Origin: Hyphomicrobiales bacterium
GTDB taxonomy: Bacteria; Pseudomonadota; Alphaproteobacteria; Rhizobiales; Rhizobiaceae
Assembly: GCA_900473175.1 (NCBI GenBank)
Contig: UCKM01000006.1
Span: forward strand, 124,001-188,000
DNA: 64,000 nt
Reading direction: 5' to 3'
The position numbers and the translations under genes are program-made. Under the pieces are notes generated by a model. That model saw only the letters and a program-made list of their open reading frames with translations, searched no databases and was not told where the DNA came from. Of this stretch, positions 9,469-18,218 are shown piece after piece. Within the stretch, counting starts at the first letter, position 1, and the number at the start of each line of letters is the position of its first letter.

Positions 9469-10455
9469 TTACTTCGCTGCGTCAGTGATCTTGGTCGTCC
9501 AGGCGCCTTCCGGCTTTTTGGTGATGACCGGATCAGAACCACCACCCAAAAGCGTTTCCACAGTGCGGTCGGCAGCCGCCACATCCAGGACGCCCGTGGA
9601 TCCTTCCGTCAATTTGTTGATTTCGCCGACCATGCGCTTTTGATGCTTTTCGGTCTGGGCGCCGCTCGCATCATTGTCTAGCACGATCGTCGCCGCTTCA
9701 TCGGGGTTGGCTCTGGTATATTCCCAGCCTTTCATCGATGCCTTGACGAAGCGCGCCAGCTTGTCGACCATCTTCGGGTCATCGAGACTCTTCTGCAGCA
9801 CGTAGAGGCCATCTTCCAGCGTTGCAACGCCCTCATCCTCATACTTGAATGTCACAAGCTGATCCGCCGGAATTCCGGCATCAATCACCTGCCAGTATTC
9901 GTTGTAGGTCATTGTGGAAATGCAGTCCGCCTGCTTCTGGATGAGTGGATCGACGTTGAAGCCCTGCTTCAGGACGGTGACACCATCAGGTCCGCCGTTC
10001 GTCTTCAGGCCAAGATGGTTCATCCAGGACAGGAACGGATATTCATTGCCGCCAAACCAGACACCGAGCGTCTTGCCCTTGAAATCTTCGGGCTTGGTAA
10101 TACCGGTCTCCTTGCGGCAGGTCAGCATCATGCCCGAACGCTTGAATGGCTGGGCGATGTTGACGAGCGGCAGGCCTTTTTCACGGGTCGCCAGCGCAGA
10201 GGGCATCCAGTCAATAACGACGTCAGCCCCGCCACCTGCAATGACCTGAGGCGGCGCAACGTCCGGGCCACCCGGCTTGATCTCGACGTCGAGACCTGCT
10301 TCCTTGTAGAAGCCCTTGTCCTTTGCGACGTAGTAGCCGGCAAACTGTCCCTGCGTGACCCATTTGAGCTGCAGGACCAGCTTGTCCGCCGCCAGCGCCG
10401 AGCTTGCCATCAATGTCATGGCCAGGCCGAGCGAGAGTGCCATCGTTCTTTTCAT
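9469..10455 (-). CDS. ABC transporter substrate-binding protein, NMT1/THI5-like
   Basis: This is a 328-residue periplasmic protein with a signal peptide ending at SSALA (about residue 22). The NMT1/ThiY-type fold follows (LQLKWVTQGQFAGYYVAKDKGFYKEAGLDVEI), with the glycine-rich GGPDVAPPQVIAGGGADVVIDW ligand segment. The family carries pyrimidine precursors such as HMP, riboflavin or taurine-like ligands. It is the last gene of a minus-strand run encoding two permeases, an ATPase and enzymes of reductive pyrimidine or hydantoin breakdown. I therefore infer uptake of a pyrimidine, dihydropyrimidine or hydantoin. The ligand cannot be read from the sequence alone. Confidence 0.88.
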   Translation of the reverse strand: MKRTMALSLGLAMTLMASSALAADKLVLQLKWVTQGQFAGYYVAKDKGFYKEAGLDVEIKPGGPDVAPPQVIAGGGADVVIDWMPSALATREKGLPLVNIAQPFKRSGMMLTCRKETGITKPEDFKGKTLGVWFGGNEYPFLSWMNHLGLKTNGGPDGVTVLKQGFNVDPLIQKQADCISTMTYNEYWQVIDAGIPADQLVTFKYEDEGVATLEDGLYVLQKSLDDPKMVDKLARFVKASMKGWEYTRANPDEAATIVLDNDASGAQTEKHQKRMVGEINKLTEGSTGVLDVAAADRTVETLLGGGSDPVITKKPEGAWTTKITDAAK

Positions 10456-10482
10456 GCTTTAGTTCTCCTCTGTTCTTGTTGG

Positions 10483-11583
10483 TTATGATCTATAGGACGG
10501 ATGCCAGAAGGTGACGCCCCGTTCGACAAGGGAAATCAGACCGTAAGATAGCGAACCGGCGAGCGCTGCAACGAAGATCTCGGCCCACACCATGTCGACA
10601 TTCATGCGGCCGACCTCGGCCGATATGCGAAAGCCCATACCGACAATTGGCGAGCCGAAGAATTCTGCGACGATGGCTCCGATAAGCGCCAGTGTCGAAT
10701 TGATTTTCAGTGCATTGAAGATGAAGGGCATCGCCGCAGGCAGGCGCAGTTTCAACAACGTCTGCCCATAGCTCGACCCATATGTGCGCATCAGGTCGCG
10801 CTCCATCGCTCCCGACGCTGCAAGCCCCGCCACTGTGTTCACCAGCATCGGGAAAAAGGTCATGATGACAACGACAGCCGCTTTCGATTGCCAGTAGGAG
10901 CCGAACCACATGACCATGATTGGCGCGATCCCGACCACCGGCAGCGCGGCAACGAGGTTGCCGATAGGAAGCAGGCCCCTGCGCAGGAACGGCACGCGAT
11001 CGACGATGATTGCCGCAAGAAAGCCCGAGCCGCAGCCGATCACATAGCCGGCAATAGCCGCCTTGAGGAATGTCTGCTGGAAATCCGCCCATAGTGTCGG
11101 CACCGAACCGGCGATGCGTGCGGCGATCATCGACGGGGGTGGCAGGAGGATCGTGGGGACGCCGAAACCACGCACCACGATCTCCCAGAGGATCAGGAGC
11201 CATGCTCCGAACAGCACCGGCAAGGCGAGATTGACCAGACGCTGCGCGTCCGCAGATGCGAGACGCAAGGCCGCAAGCCGCTGAACCGCAAGCCATGCGA
11301 GCAGCCAGGCCGAAACCACCATGCACCAGTAGCCTATGCCGGGGCCGGCCACGGTGAACGAGCCAAGGAGGGCGATGAGGCCGTAGGCCGCGATATGGAC
11401 GAGAACCAGCAGCGTGAGCAGCGACGTGGTTGATGCGCCAACGAAGAGCGCAACGGCCGCAGCAGCGAACAGGATCGCTGGGGTGGCGAAGAACACAGGG
11501 CTTGGTCCATCCGCACCGGTCGGAAGGACCAGCGCGGCTGCAGCCAGCACGAAGGCCAGGATGGCAAGCGGCGAACGCCTCAT
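10483..11583 (-). CDS. ABC transporter permease (with extra N-terminal membrane segments)
   Basis: This is a 366-residue membrane protein. The C-terminal half (about 190-366) is a BPD_transp_1 domain with the EAA-type loop DLMRTYGSSYGQTLLKLRLPAAMPFIFNALKI. The N-terminal 150 residues form about five additional hydrophobic segments not needed for the core permease, making it longer than its partner at 11580. ATG 11583 overlaps the upstream permease stop by 4 bp (ATGA), which indicates coupling. The open frame extends to 11682 but those residues lie within the upstream gene. It forms a heteromeric channel with the next permease, driven by the ATPase at 12930. Confidence 0.88.
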   Translation of the reverse strand: MRRSPLAILAFVLAAAALVLPTGADGPSPVFFATPAILFAAAAVALFVGASTTSLLTLLVLVHIAAYGLIALLGSFTVAGPGIGYWCMVVSAWLLAWLAVQRLAALRLASADAQRLVNLALPVLFGAWLLILWEIVVRGFGVPTILLPPPSMIAARIAGSVPTLWADFQQTFLKAAIAGYVIGCGSGFLAAIIVDRVPFLRRGLLPIGNLVAALPVVGIAPIMVMWFGSYWQSKAAVVVIMTFFPMLVNTVAGLAASGAMERDLMRTYGSSYGQTLLKLRLPAAMPFIFNALKINSTLALIGAIVAEFFGSPIVGMGFRISAEVGRMNVDMVWAEIFVAALAGSLSYGLISLVERGVTFWHPSYRS

Positions 11584-12455
11584 GGCCGCACTCCCATGCG
11601 CCGGTTGACCACATTGGCGATCAGCCCGATCAGGCTGACGAGGACCGCTGCCATCAACGCCGCAGTAATCAGCGCAGCCCATATTTGCACGGTCTGGCCG
11701 TAGTAGGAGCCTGCCAGGAGACGCGCGCCGATACCTGCGACTGCTCCAGTCGGCAACTCACCGACGATGGCGCCAACGAGGCTGATGGCGACGGCGATCT
11801 TCATCGAGGTGAAAAGATAGGGCATGGACGCGGGCCAGCGCAGTTTCCAGAACACCTGCATCTTCGACGCATTATAGGTGCGCATCAGATCGAGATGCAT
11901 GATCTCGGGCGACCGCAGCCCCTTCACCATGCCGACGGCAACCGGGAAAAATGACAGATAGGTCGAGATCATCGCCTTGGGCAACAGTCCAGTGATGTTC
12001 ACTGCATTGAGAACCACGATGACCATCGGCGCGATCGCTAGAATAGGCACCGTCTGTGAGGTAATGATCCACGGCATCAGGCTCTTGTCGAGCGTGCGAG
12101 AGTGAACGATCGCGATGGCGAGCAGAATGCCGAGCAGGGTGCCAAGGGCAAAGCCGAGCAGCGTCGAGGACAGCGTCACCCAGCCGTGATAGACAAGGCT
12201 TCGTTTGGATGTGGGGCTGATGTCGAAAACGGTCTTGCGGATTTCCGCTGCTACCTGATGCGGCGCCGGTAGCACCGGTCGCTCCTGCGCCATAGTGTTG
12301 GCGATCAGCTGGCCGGTGGTAATAGGTGTATTGGCGCGCGCAGCCTGGTCGCGCTCGAACGGCGCATTAAGAATCACGGCGAAGACATACCACAGCGCAA
12401 CAATCGCAATGAGGACAGTCCCGACTGGAATGACGCTGTTGCGAACAAAGTTCAT
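11580..12455 (-). CDS. ABC transporter permease
   Basis: This is a 291-residue inner-membrane protein with one N-terminal transmembrane helix (residues 5-30), a periplasmic stretch, then a BPD_transp_1 domain. The EAA loop reads DLMRTYNASKMQVFWKLRWPASMPYLFTSMKIA. It is similar in type to NMT1/taurine-family permeases such as ThiX or SsuC. Its start codon overlaps the stop of the acetyltransferase gene at 12452 and its stop overlaps the next permease, so the three are translationally coupled. Confidence 0.88.
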   Translation of the reverse strand: MNFVRNSVIPVGTVLIAIVALWYVFAVILNAPFERDQAARANTPITTGQLIANTMAQERPVLPAPHQVAAEIRKTVFDISPTSKRSLVYHGWVTLSSTLLGFALGTLLGILLAIAIVHSRTLDKSLMPWIITSQTVPILAIAPMVIVVLNAVNITGLLPKAMISTYLSFFPVAVGMVKGLRSPEIMHLDLMRTYNASKMQVFWKLRWPASMPYLFTSMKIAVAISLVGAIVGELPTGAVAGIGARLLAGSYYGQTVQIWAALITAALMAAVLVSLIGLIANVVNRRMGVRP

Positions 12456-12910
12456 GGCGTCATTCCCGCGCTGTCCCGCTGGCAGGAATAGAGAATATCC
12501 GGCAGATGCTCTTCATTATCGCCATCGGTCCGCCGGACCTCCTTGAACCCCTCCCGCTCATAAAAGGCCTGCGCGCCACGATTGGCGGCGAATGTCCAAA
12601 GCTGCACGGGGCCGGTGGCTTCGTTCCTTGCGTGATCGAGCAAGGCTTTTCCTACGCCTTGGCCGCGATAGGCATCATGAACGTAGAGGGCGCTGACCGT
12701 ATTGTCTGGCGCGAGCGCAATCATGCCTGCAATTTGCTCTTCCCTCTCCGCCACGAATACCTCAAATCGTTCAAACACAGTGTCGCGATAAAACTCGGCC
12801 ACCTCTTCCGGGGAGTGGACGCGCGGCATCCAGGATGTTGCATCAATCCACGCATTGACGATCTCCGCGCATGCCGGCATGTCACGCAGCTTTGCGGCAC
12901 GGATGATCAT
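12452..12910 (-). CDS. GNAT-family N-acetyltransferase inside the pyrimidine/ABC operon
   Basis: This 152-residue protein opens with IIRAAKLRDMPACAEIVNAWID and has the acetyl-CoA motif VSALYVHDAYRGQGVGKALLDHA (Q/R-x-x-G-x-G) near residues 88-110 and the terminal GNAT strand AFYEREGFKEVRR. ATG 12910 has AGAGGG about 7 bases upstream and replaces a longer frame beginning at 12961 that would overlap the ATPase gene. It lies 19 bp after the ATPase gene and overlaps the following permease by 4 bp, so it is co-transcribed. The acceptor is unknown. An amine, beta-amino acid or pyrimidine-derived product would fit the neighbourhood. Confidence 0.85.
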   Translation of the reverse strand: MIIRAAKLRDMPACAEIVNAWIDATSWMPRVHSPEEVAEFYRDTVFERFEVFVAEREEQIAGMIALAPDNTVSALYVHDAYRGQGVGKALLDHARNEATGPVQLWTFAANRGAQAFYEREGFKEVRRTDGDNEEHLPDILYSCQRDSAGMTP

Positions 12911-12929
12911 CAAGCGCCCTCTTTCGCCA

Positions 12930-13769
12930 TCATAGATGCGTCCCGTCATAGGAATGACCATGGCGCAGGCCCTCCCGAACGCGGTGGGCGATCTGGAGAA
13001 ACTCGGGCGATTCGCGAATGTCGAGCGTGCGTTCGGCGCCGAGATTGCAGTCGATGATTTCGTGGATGCGCCCTGGCCTCGGGCTCATCACGACGATCTT
13101 TGTTGAAAGAAAAACGGCCTCGGGAATGGAGTGAGTGACGAAGATCACGGTCTTCTGCGTCTTTGCCCAAAGTTTCAAAAGCTCCTCGTTGAGATGGTCG
13201 CGGACGATCTCGTCGAGCGCGCCGAAGGGCTCGTCCATCAACAACAGGTCCGGATCGAAGGACAGCGCACGGGCGATTGAGGCGCGCTGCTGCATGCCGC
13301 CGGACAACTGCCATGGGAACTTCTTTTCGAACCCGGATAGATTGACGAGTTCGAGATTTTTCGCGACACGCTGCTTGCGCTCTTCCCTCCCGATCCCCAT
13401 CACCTCCAGAGGCAAGGAGATATTGCCGCCAATGGTGCGCCACGGATAGAGCGCAGCCGCCTGGAAAACATATCCGTAGGCACGTTTCTGGCGGGCCTCG
13501 GACGGCGACATGCCATTGACGGTGATCGTACCGGACGTCGGCTGTTCGAGATCGGCAATCACCCGCAGCAACGTCGTCTTGCCGCAGCCCGAAGGGCCGA
13601 TGAACGAAACAAACTCGCCGCCACTAACCGCAAGATTGATGTTGGAGAGCGCATTGACGGGCCCGTCATTGGTCTCGAAGACCAGCGACAGATCGTGCAC
13701 ATCGATAACATTCACTGGTGCCGCGTCGGACATCGTCTTCGCCTTGGATCGGAGCGCGACGACTGTCAT
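12930..13769 (-). CDS. ABC transporter ATP-binding protein
   Basis: This 279-residue ATPase has Walker A GPSGCGKTT (about residue 58), Q-loop YVFQ, signature LSGGMQQRASIARAL, Walker B LLLMDEPFGALDE and switch His in VTHSIPEA. It is of the nitrate/taurine (SsuB/ThiZ) type that serves NMT1-like binding proteins. The ATG at 13769 overlaps the dihydropyrimidinase TGA by one base (TGATG). An internal ATG (MSDAAP, 13733) is a possible later start. It energises the two permeases downstream in the same transcript. Confidence 0.92.
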   Translation of the reverse strand: MTVVALRSKAKTMSDAAPVNVIDVHDLSLVFETNDGPVNALSNINLAVSGGEFVSFIGPSGCGKTTLLRVIADLEQPTSGTITVNGMSPSEARQKRAYGYVFQAAALYPWRTIGGNISLPLEVMGIGREERKQRVAKNLELVNLSGFEKKFPWQLSGGMQQRASIARALSFDPDLLLMDEPFGALDEIVRDHLNEELLKLWAKTQKTVIFVTHSIPEAVFLSTKIVVMSPRPGRIHEIIDCNLGAERTLDIRESPEFLQIAHRVREGLRHGHSYDGTHL

Positions 13770-15223
13770 CAGACGCCTGCCGGAATGTTCTTCGGATCAC
13801 GGTCGATCTTACGCGGTGCCGTCAACTCCTTCCAAGTGGAAAGTGCGCGATTGGCGGGCGCGTTGGCCTCACGTTCGACAAAGCGCCCGCTGCCCGTCGG
13901 CGACAGCACTTCCCCGTCCTTGTAAGCAATCCGCCCACGTGACAGGGTCATGCGCGGCAGGCCTGTCACTTCGATGCCTTCAAACACATTGTAGTCGATT
14001 GCGGATTTCTGCGTCTTGGCAGATATGACCTTCGATGCATTCGGGTCCCAGATGACGATATCCGCGTCTGAGCCCGGCAAAATGGCGCCCTTGCGTGGGT
14101 AAATGTTGAGAATGCGGGCAATGTTGGTCGATGTCACCGCCACGAATTCATTGGGGATCAGACGGCCGGTCCGCACGCCTCTGGTCCACAGGACCGGCAT
14201 GCGGTCCTCAAGCCCGCCCGTGCCATTCGGAATCTTGGTGAAATCCCCAACCCCGAATCGCTTCTGTTCCGTGGTAAAGGCACAATGGTCGGTGGCGACG
14301 ACCTGCAGGCTACCCGAGGCAAGACCGGCCCACAGGCCGTCCTGATGGATCTTGTCGCGGAAAGGCGGCGACATCACCCGGCGTGCCGCATAGTCCCAGT
14401 CTTCGTTCCTGTACTCGCTCTCATCCAGCGTGAGGTGCTGGACCAGGGGTTCGCCGTATACGCGCATGCCCTTGGCCCTTGCGCGGCGAATGGCCTCATG
14501 CGCCTGCTCGCAGGAGACATGCACGATATAGAGCGGCACACCCGCCTGATCGGCAATCATGATTGCCCGATTGGCGGCTTCGCCTTCCACCTCGGGCGGG
14601 CGCGAGTAGCCGTGCGCTTCCGGGCCATTATTGCCTTCGGCAAGGAGCTTCTGTTGCAGCTGCGCCACCACATCGCCATTCTCGGCATGCACCAGCGGCA
14701 TGGCGCCGATCTCCGCGCAGCGAAGGAACGAGGCAAACATCTCGTCGTCGTCCACCATCAGCGCGCCCTTATAGGCCATGAAATGCTTGAACGTGTTGAT
14801 GCCGCGCTCGACCACTTTCGGCATCTCGTCGAACACCTGCTTGTTCCAGCTGGTGATTGCCATGTGGAAGGAATAGTCGGTTCGCGCCTTCCCCGCCTTC
14901 TGGAACCAGTCTTGCAAGGCGACGAGCAGGCCGTCGGCGCCGGGCAGGACGAAATCGACGACCATCGTCGTGCCGCCTGCGAGCGCCGCCGCTGTCCCTG
15001 TATCGAAATCATCGGAAGAATGGGTGCCCATGAAGGGCATTTCGAGATGGGTGTGCGGATCGATCCCGCCCGGCATCAGATAGCATCCGGTAGCGTCGAT
15101 CGTCTCGTCGCCGGAAAGGTCAGCGCCAATGGCGGCGATCGTATCCCCGTCGATCAGCACATCCGCCTTGTAGGTGCGGTCGGCGGCGATAATGGTGCCA
15201 CCCTTGATCACTTTCGTAGCCAT
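13769..15223 (-). CDS. hydA: Dihydropyrimidinase / D-hydantoinase
   Basis: This 484-residue amidohydrolase-fold enzyme has metal ligands in DPHTHLEMPF (about residues 56-65), the carboxylated-lysine segment FKHFMAYKGALM, and further His ligands in PLYIVHVSCEQA and VATDHCAFT. It opens 5,6-dihydrouracil or dihydrothymine to the N-carbamoyl beta-amino acid, the second step of the reductive pyrimidine route. Neighbouring preA/preT (step 1), a ureidopropionase-type enzyme (step 3) and an omega-aminotransferase support that substrate over hydantoins. The gap to the upstream amidohydrolase gene holds an intergenic repeat. Confidence 0.93.
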   Translation of the reverse strand: MATKVIKGGTIIAADRTYKADVLIDGDTIAAIGADLSGDETIDATGCYLMPGGIDPHTHLEMPFMGTHSSDDFDTGTAAALAGGTTMVVDFVLPGADGLLVALQDWFQKAGKARTDYSFHMAITSWNKQVFDEMPKVVERGINTFKHFMAYKGALMVDDDEMFASFLRCAEIGAMPLVHAENGDVVAQLQQKLLAEGNNGPEAHGYSRPPEVEGEAANRAIMIADQAGVPLYIVHVSCEQAHEAIRRARAKGMRVYGEPLVQHLTLDESEYRNEDWDYAARRVMSPPFRDKIHQDGLWAGLASGSLQVVATDHCAFTTEQKRFGVGDFTKIPNGTGGLEDRMPVLWTRGVRTGRLIPNEFVAVTSTNIARILNIYPRKGAILPGSDADIVIWDPNASKVISAKTQKSAIDYNVFEGIEVTGLPRMTLSRGRIAYKDGEVLSPTGSGRFVEREANAPANRALSTWKELTAPRKIDRDPKNIPAGV

Positions 15224-15250
15224 GTGTCCGTTCCCCTTTTTGGTCTCCCC

Positions 15251-15400
15251 TTACCCTCCACCTTGTGGAGAGCGTGCTGTGAAGCAGCAGGGATGGGTAT
15301 TTTGAAACCCGGTCTTGCTATGACTTTGATCTTTTCAAAAATGCGGGGAAAGGCCCCTCCCCGGACCTGCGGTCCGACCCTCCCCGAGGTGGGAGGGTAA
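15251..15400. repeat. Intergenic mosaic inverted repeat, copy 2
   Basis: TTACCCTCCACCT at 15251-15263 pairs with AGGTGGGAGGGTAA at 15387-15400, leaving a few mismatches. The arms contain a TGCTGTGAAGCAGCA hairpin and a GGACCTGCGGTCC hairpin. Order and internal sequence (CCCCTCCCCGG.CCT..GG.CC.GACCCTCCCC) match the repeat at 9278-9401, so both belong to one family. It separates two genes of the same operon, so it would be present in the transcript and could act as a processing or attenuation structure. Confidence 0.8.
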
Positions 15401-15409
15401 GAGGCTCCC

Positions 15410-16657
15410 TCACACCTCGATCTCCGCCGTCTCCAAAACCGCATGCAGCAATACATCAGCGCCTGCGGCCGCCCATTCCTTCGAAATGTCTTCATCCTCG
15501 TTGTGGCTTAGACCGTCCACACACGGGCACATGACCATCGCCGTCGGAGCGACACGATTGATCCAGCAGGCATCATGTCCGGCTCCCGATACGATATTGC
15601 GGTGGCTATAGCCCAGCCGCTCCGCCGCATTGCGCACCGCCGTTACGCAGCCCTCATCGAAGGCAACCGGATCGAAATGTCCCGCCTCTTCGATCAGGAT
15701 TTCGAGACCGAGCTCCTTGGCGATCCTGACTGCCTTGTCCTCGATTTCCGCCTTCATGGCACTCAGCGTCGCAAGGTCGGGCGAGCGTATATCGACCGTG
15801 AACACGACCCTGCCCGGGATTACATTTCTGGAGTTCGGGTAAACGTCGACATGGCCAATGGCACCAACCGCACTCGGCTGATGCGCCATGGCGACCTCAT
15901 GAACGAGTTCGGTAACGCGCGCCATGCCAAGCCCGGCATTCTTGCGCATCGGCATCGGCGTGGAACCGGTATGGCTCTCCTTGCCGGTCAGCGTGATCTG
16001 CAGCCACCACAGGCCCTGGCCGTGGGTGACGACGCCGATATCCTTGCCTTCCACTTCGAGGATCGGACCCTGCTCGATGTGCAGTTCGAACAGCGCATGG
16101 ATTTTGCGGGCCCCGACTTCCTCGTCGCCCTTCCAGCCGATACGCTCCAACTCATCACCGAACTTCTTGCCCTTGGCATCTTCGCGTTGATAGGCCCAGT
16201 CCTGCTCGTGGATGCCGGCAAAGACGCCGGAAGCCAGCATGGCGGGCGCAAAGCGCGTGCCCTCCTCATTGGTCCAGTTGACGACGACGATCGGGTGTTT
16301 GGTCTTGATGTTGAGGTCATTGAGGGTGCGGATCAATTCAAGTCCGCCAAGAACGCCAAGCACGCCGTCGAATTTGCCGCCCGTCGGCTGGGTGTCGAGA
16401 TGGCTGCCGACATAGACTGGCAGCGCTTGCGGATCGCTCCCTTCGCGACGGAAAAACATGTTGCCCATGGTATCGACGCCCATGGAAAGGCCGGCCTTCT
16501 CGCACCAGGACTGGAAAAGCCGCCGGCCCTCGCCGTCCTCATCGGTCAGCGTCTGGCGGTTGTTGCCGCCACGCACACCTGGCCCGATCTTCGCCATCTC
16601 CATAAGGCTGTCCCAAAGACGGTCGCCGTTGATCCTGAGATTTCCTGTGAGCGTCAT
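15410..16657 (-). CDS. Zn-dependent M20-family amidohydrolase, probable beta-ureidopropionase (N-carbamoyl-beta-alanine amidohydrolase)
   Basis: This 415-residue protein shows M20/AllC-type motifs: GSHLDTQPTGGKFDGVLGVLGGL (metal ligands H and D, about residues 81-103), TNEEGTRFAPAMLAS, LHIEQGPILE and the late ligand in GLSHNEDED. The family includes allantoate amidohydrolase, N-carbamoyl-L-amino-acid hydrolase and bacterial beta-ureidopropionase. The dihydropyrimidinase directly downstream and the omega-aminotransferase directly upstream favour N-carbamoyl-beta-alanine as substrate. I chose ATG 16657 with AGAGG 8 bases upstream. The frame from 16684 begins inside the upstream gene. Confidence 0.9.
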   Translation of the reverse strand: MTLTGNLRINGDRLWDSLMEMAKIGPGVRGGNNRQTLTDEDGEGRRLFQSWCEKAGLSMGVDTMGNMFFRREGSDPQALPVYVGSHLDTQPTGGKFDGVLGVLGGLELIRTLNDLNIKTKHPIVVVNWTNEEGTRFAPAMLASGVFAGIHEQDWAYQREDAKGKKFGDELERIGWKGDEEVGARKIHALFELHIEQGPILEVEGKDIGVVTHGQGLWWLQITLTGKESHTGSTPMPMRKNAGLGMARVTELVHEVAMAHQPSAVGAIGHVDVYPNSRNVIPGRVVFTVDIRSPDLATLSAMKAEIEDKAVRIAKELGLEILIEEAGHFDPVAFDEGCVTAVRNAAERLGYSHRNIVSGAGHDACWINRVAPTAMVMCPCVDGLSHNEDEDISKEWAAAGADVLLHAVLETAEIEV

Positions 16658-16676
16658 GTCGGAGCCTCTCAGTCGC

Positions 16677-18002
16677 TTATGCAAGATTCTTCAAAACGTC
16701 GGCGAGCGTATCGAACAGGTGCTCAATCTGCCCCTTGCTGATAACCAGCGGTGGCGACAGCGCGATAATATCGCCGGTCGTTCGGACCAGCAGGCCCTTC
16801 TCATAGGCGTCCAGGAATGCCTGGAAGGCCCGTTTGGTCGGGGCGCCGTCAATCGGTTGCAACTCAATGGCGCCTATCAGCCCAAGATTGCGGATGTCGA
16901 TGACATGCGGCAGTCCCTTGAGTGCGTGCAAGGCATCGGCCCAATAATCGGCAAGCTCGGCGGCGCGGGTCATCAGGCCCTCGTCTTCATAAGTATCAAG
17001 CGTTGCGAGCGCGGCGGCGCAGGCGACCGGATGGCCGGAATATGTATAACCGTGGAACAGCTCGACCATGTTCTCCGGGCCAGTCATGAATGCTTCGTAG
17101 ATTTGCCGCGTGGCAAAGACCGCGCCCATCGGGATGACGCCGCTGGTGATGCCTTTTGCGGTCGTGACGAGGTCCGGCACAACGCCGAAATAGTCAACGG
17201 CAAATGGCGTGCCGAGGCGGCCAAAGCCGGTAATGACTTCATCGAAGATCAAAAGGATATCGTGCTTGGTGCAGATTTCGCGCAGACGCTTCAGATAGCC
17301 CTTCGGCGGTATGAGCACGCCCGCCGATCCCGCAACGGGTTCGACGATCACTGCCGCGATATTGGAAGCATCATGCAGCGCGATGACTCTTTCCAGATCG
17401 TCGGCGAACTCCACACCGAACTCCGGTTCGCCGCGCGTGAACGCATTGCGGGCGGGATCGTGGGTATGTCGAATGTGGTCGACGCCGCCAAGCGCATTGC
17501 CGAACGACTTGCGATTGGCGGACATGCCGCCAACGGAGATGCCGCCGAAGCCGACGCCATGATAGCCGCGCTCGCGGCCGATGAGCTTGACCTTGGTGCC
17601 ATTGCCCTTGGCGCGATGGTAGGCGATCGCGATCTTCAGCGCGGTATCGACAGCCTCCGAACCCGAGTTTGTAAAGAACACGTGGTCGATCGGAGACGGC
17701 AGCATTGCGGCAAGGCGCGCGGCGAGTTCGAATACCTTGGGGTGGCCCATCTGGAAGGCGGGCGCGTAGTCGAGTTCGGCAACCTGTTTCTGCACCGCTT
17801 CGACAATCTTCGGACGGGCGTGGCCAGCATTGCAGCACCACAAGCCGGCCGTGCCATCGAGAATTTCGCGCCCGTCATGCGACTTGAAATGCATGTCCTT
17901 GGCGCTGACGAGGAGACGGGGATTTTGCTTGAACTGCCTGTTTGCCGTAAAGGGCATCCAGTACGCGTCGAGATTATTGGTTCCCAATGCCGCTTTAGAC
18001 AT
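16677..18002 (-). CDS. Class-III omega-aminotransferase, probable beta-alanine:pyruvate transaminase
   Basis: This 441-residue PLP enzyme has AYWMPFTANRQFK at the N-terminus, typical of beta-alanine:pyruvate transaminases. It carries the phosphate-cup motif NSGSEAVDTALK, the PLP aspartate in LLIFDEVITGFGRLG, and the Schiff-base lysine in TTAKGITSG (about residue 285). It would convert beta-alanine or 3-aminoisobutyrate from pyrimidine breakdown to malonate semialdehyde. It is first in the minus-strand catabolic run and lies opposite the rutR-type regulator, with a palindromic operator in the shared promoter region. Confidence 0.9.
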   Translation of the reverse strand: MSKAALGTNNLDAYWMPFTANRQFKQNPRLLVSAKDMHFKSHDGREILDGTAGLWCCNAGHARPKIVEAVQKQVAELDYAPAFQMGHPKVFELAARLAAMLPSPIDHVFFTNSGSEAVDTALKIAIAYHRAKGNGTKVKLIGRERGYHGVGFGGISVGGMSANRKSFGNALGGVDHIRHTHDPARNAFTRGEPEFGVEFADDLERVIALHDASNIAAVIVEPVAGSAGVLIPPKGYLKRLREICTKHDILLIFDEVITGFGRLGTPFAVDYFGVVPDLVTTAKGITSGVIPMGAVFATRQIYEAFMTGPENMVELFHGYTYSGHPVACAAALATLDTYEDEGLMTRAAELADYWADALHALKGLPHVIDIRNLGLIGAIELQPIDGAPTKRAFQAFLDAYEKGLLVRTTGDIIALSPPLVISKGQIEHLFDTLADVLKNLA

Positions 18003-18092
18003 GTGGCTCGCCTCCTGAACGTGGCTGGCCCATTTTTCTGGACCGATTGTTTTATGTTCCCGATTGATTGAACCTCTGGCACAATCAAAAAC

Positions 18093-18108
18093 TTGACTAC
18101 TTGGTCAA
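18093..18108. promoter_or_regulatory. RutR-like operator between the aminotransferase and rutR
   Basis: TTGACTACTTGGTCAA matches the known E. coli RutR box (TTGACCA-N2-TGGTCAA) in 13 of 14 specified positions. It lies 90 bp before the aminotransferase start and 110 bp before rutR, so it can serve both divergent promoters. Confidence 0.75.
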
Positions 18109-18218
18109 AATGCAGGCTAGAAGAGCATAGGAAAACGGTCAAGCGGTTTATCGGTTTTTCCGGCCGTTGGTGCGGCGACGGAATTGCCATTTTGTCGCGG
18201 GCAAAGGGGGGCGAGGGC

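Noticed and set aside
18093-18218. Longer N-terminus for rutR
   Set aside because: The extension reads through the operator palindrome and is not TetR-like. ATG 18219 has a strong purine tract upstream.
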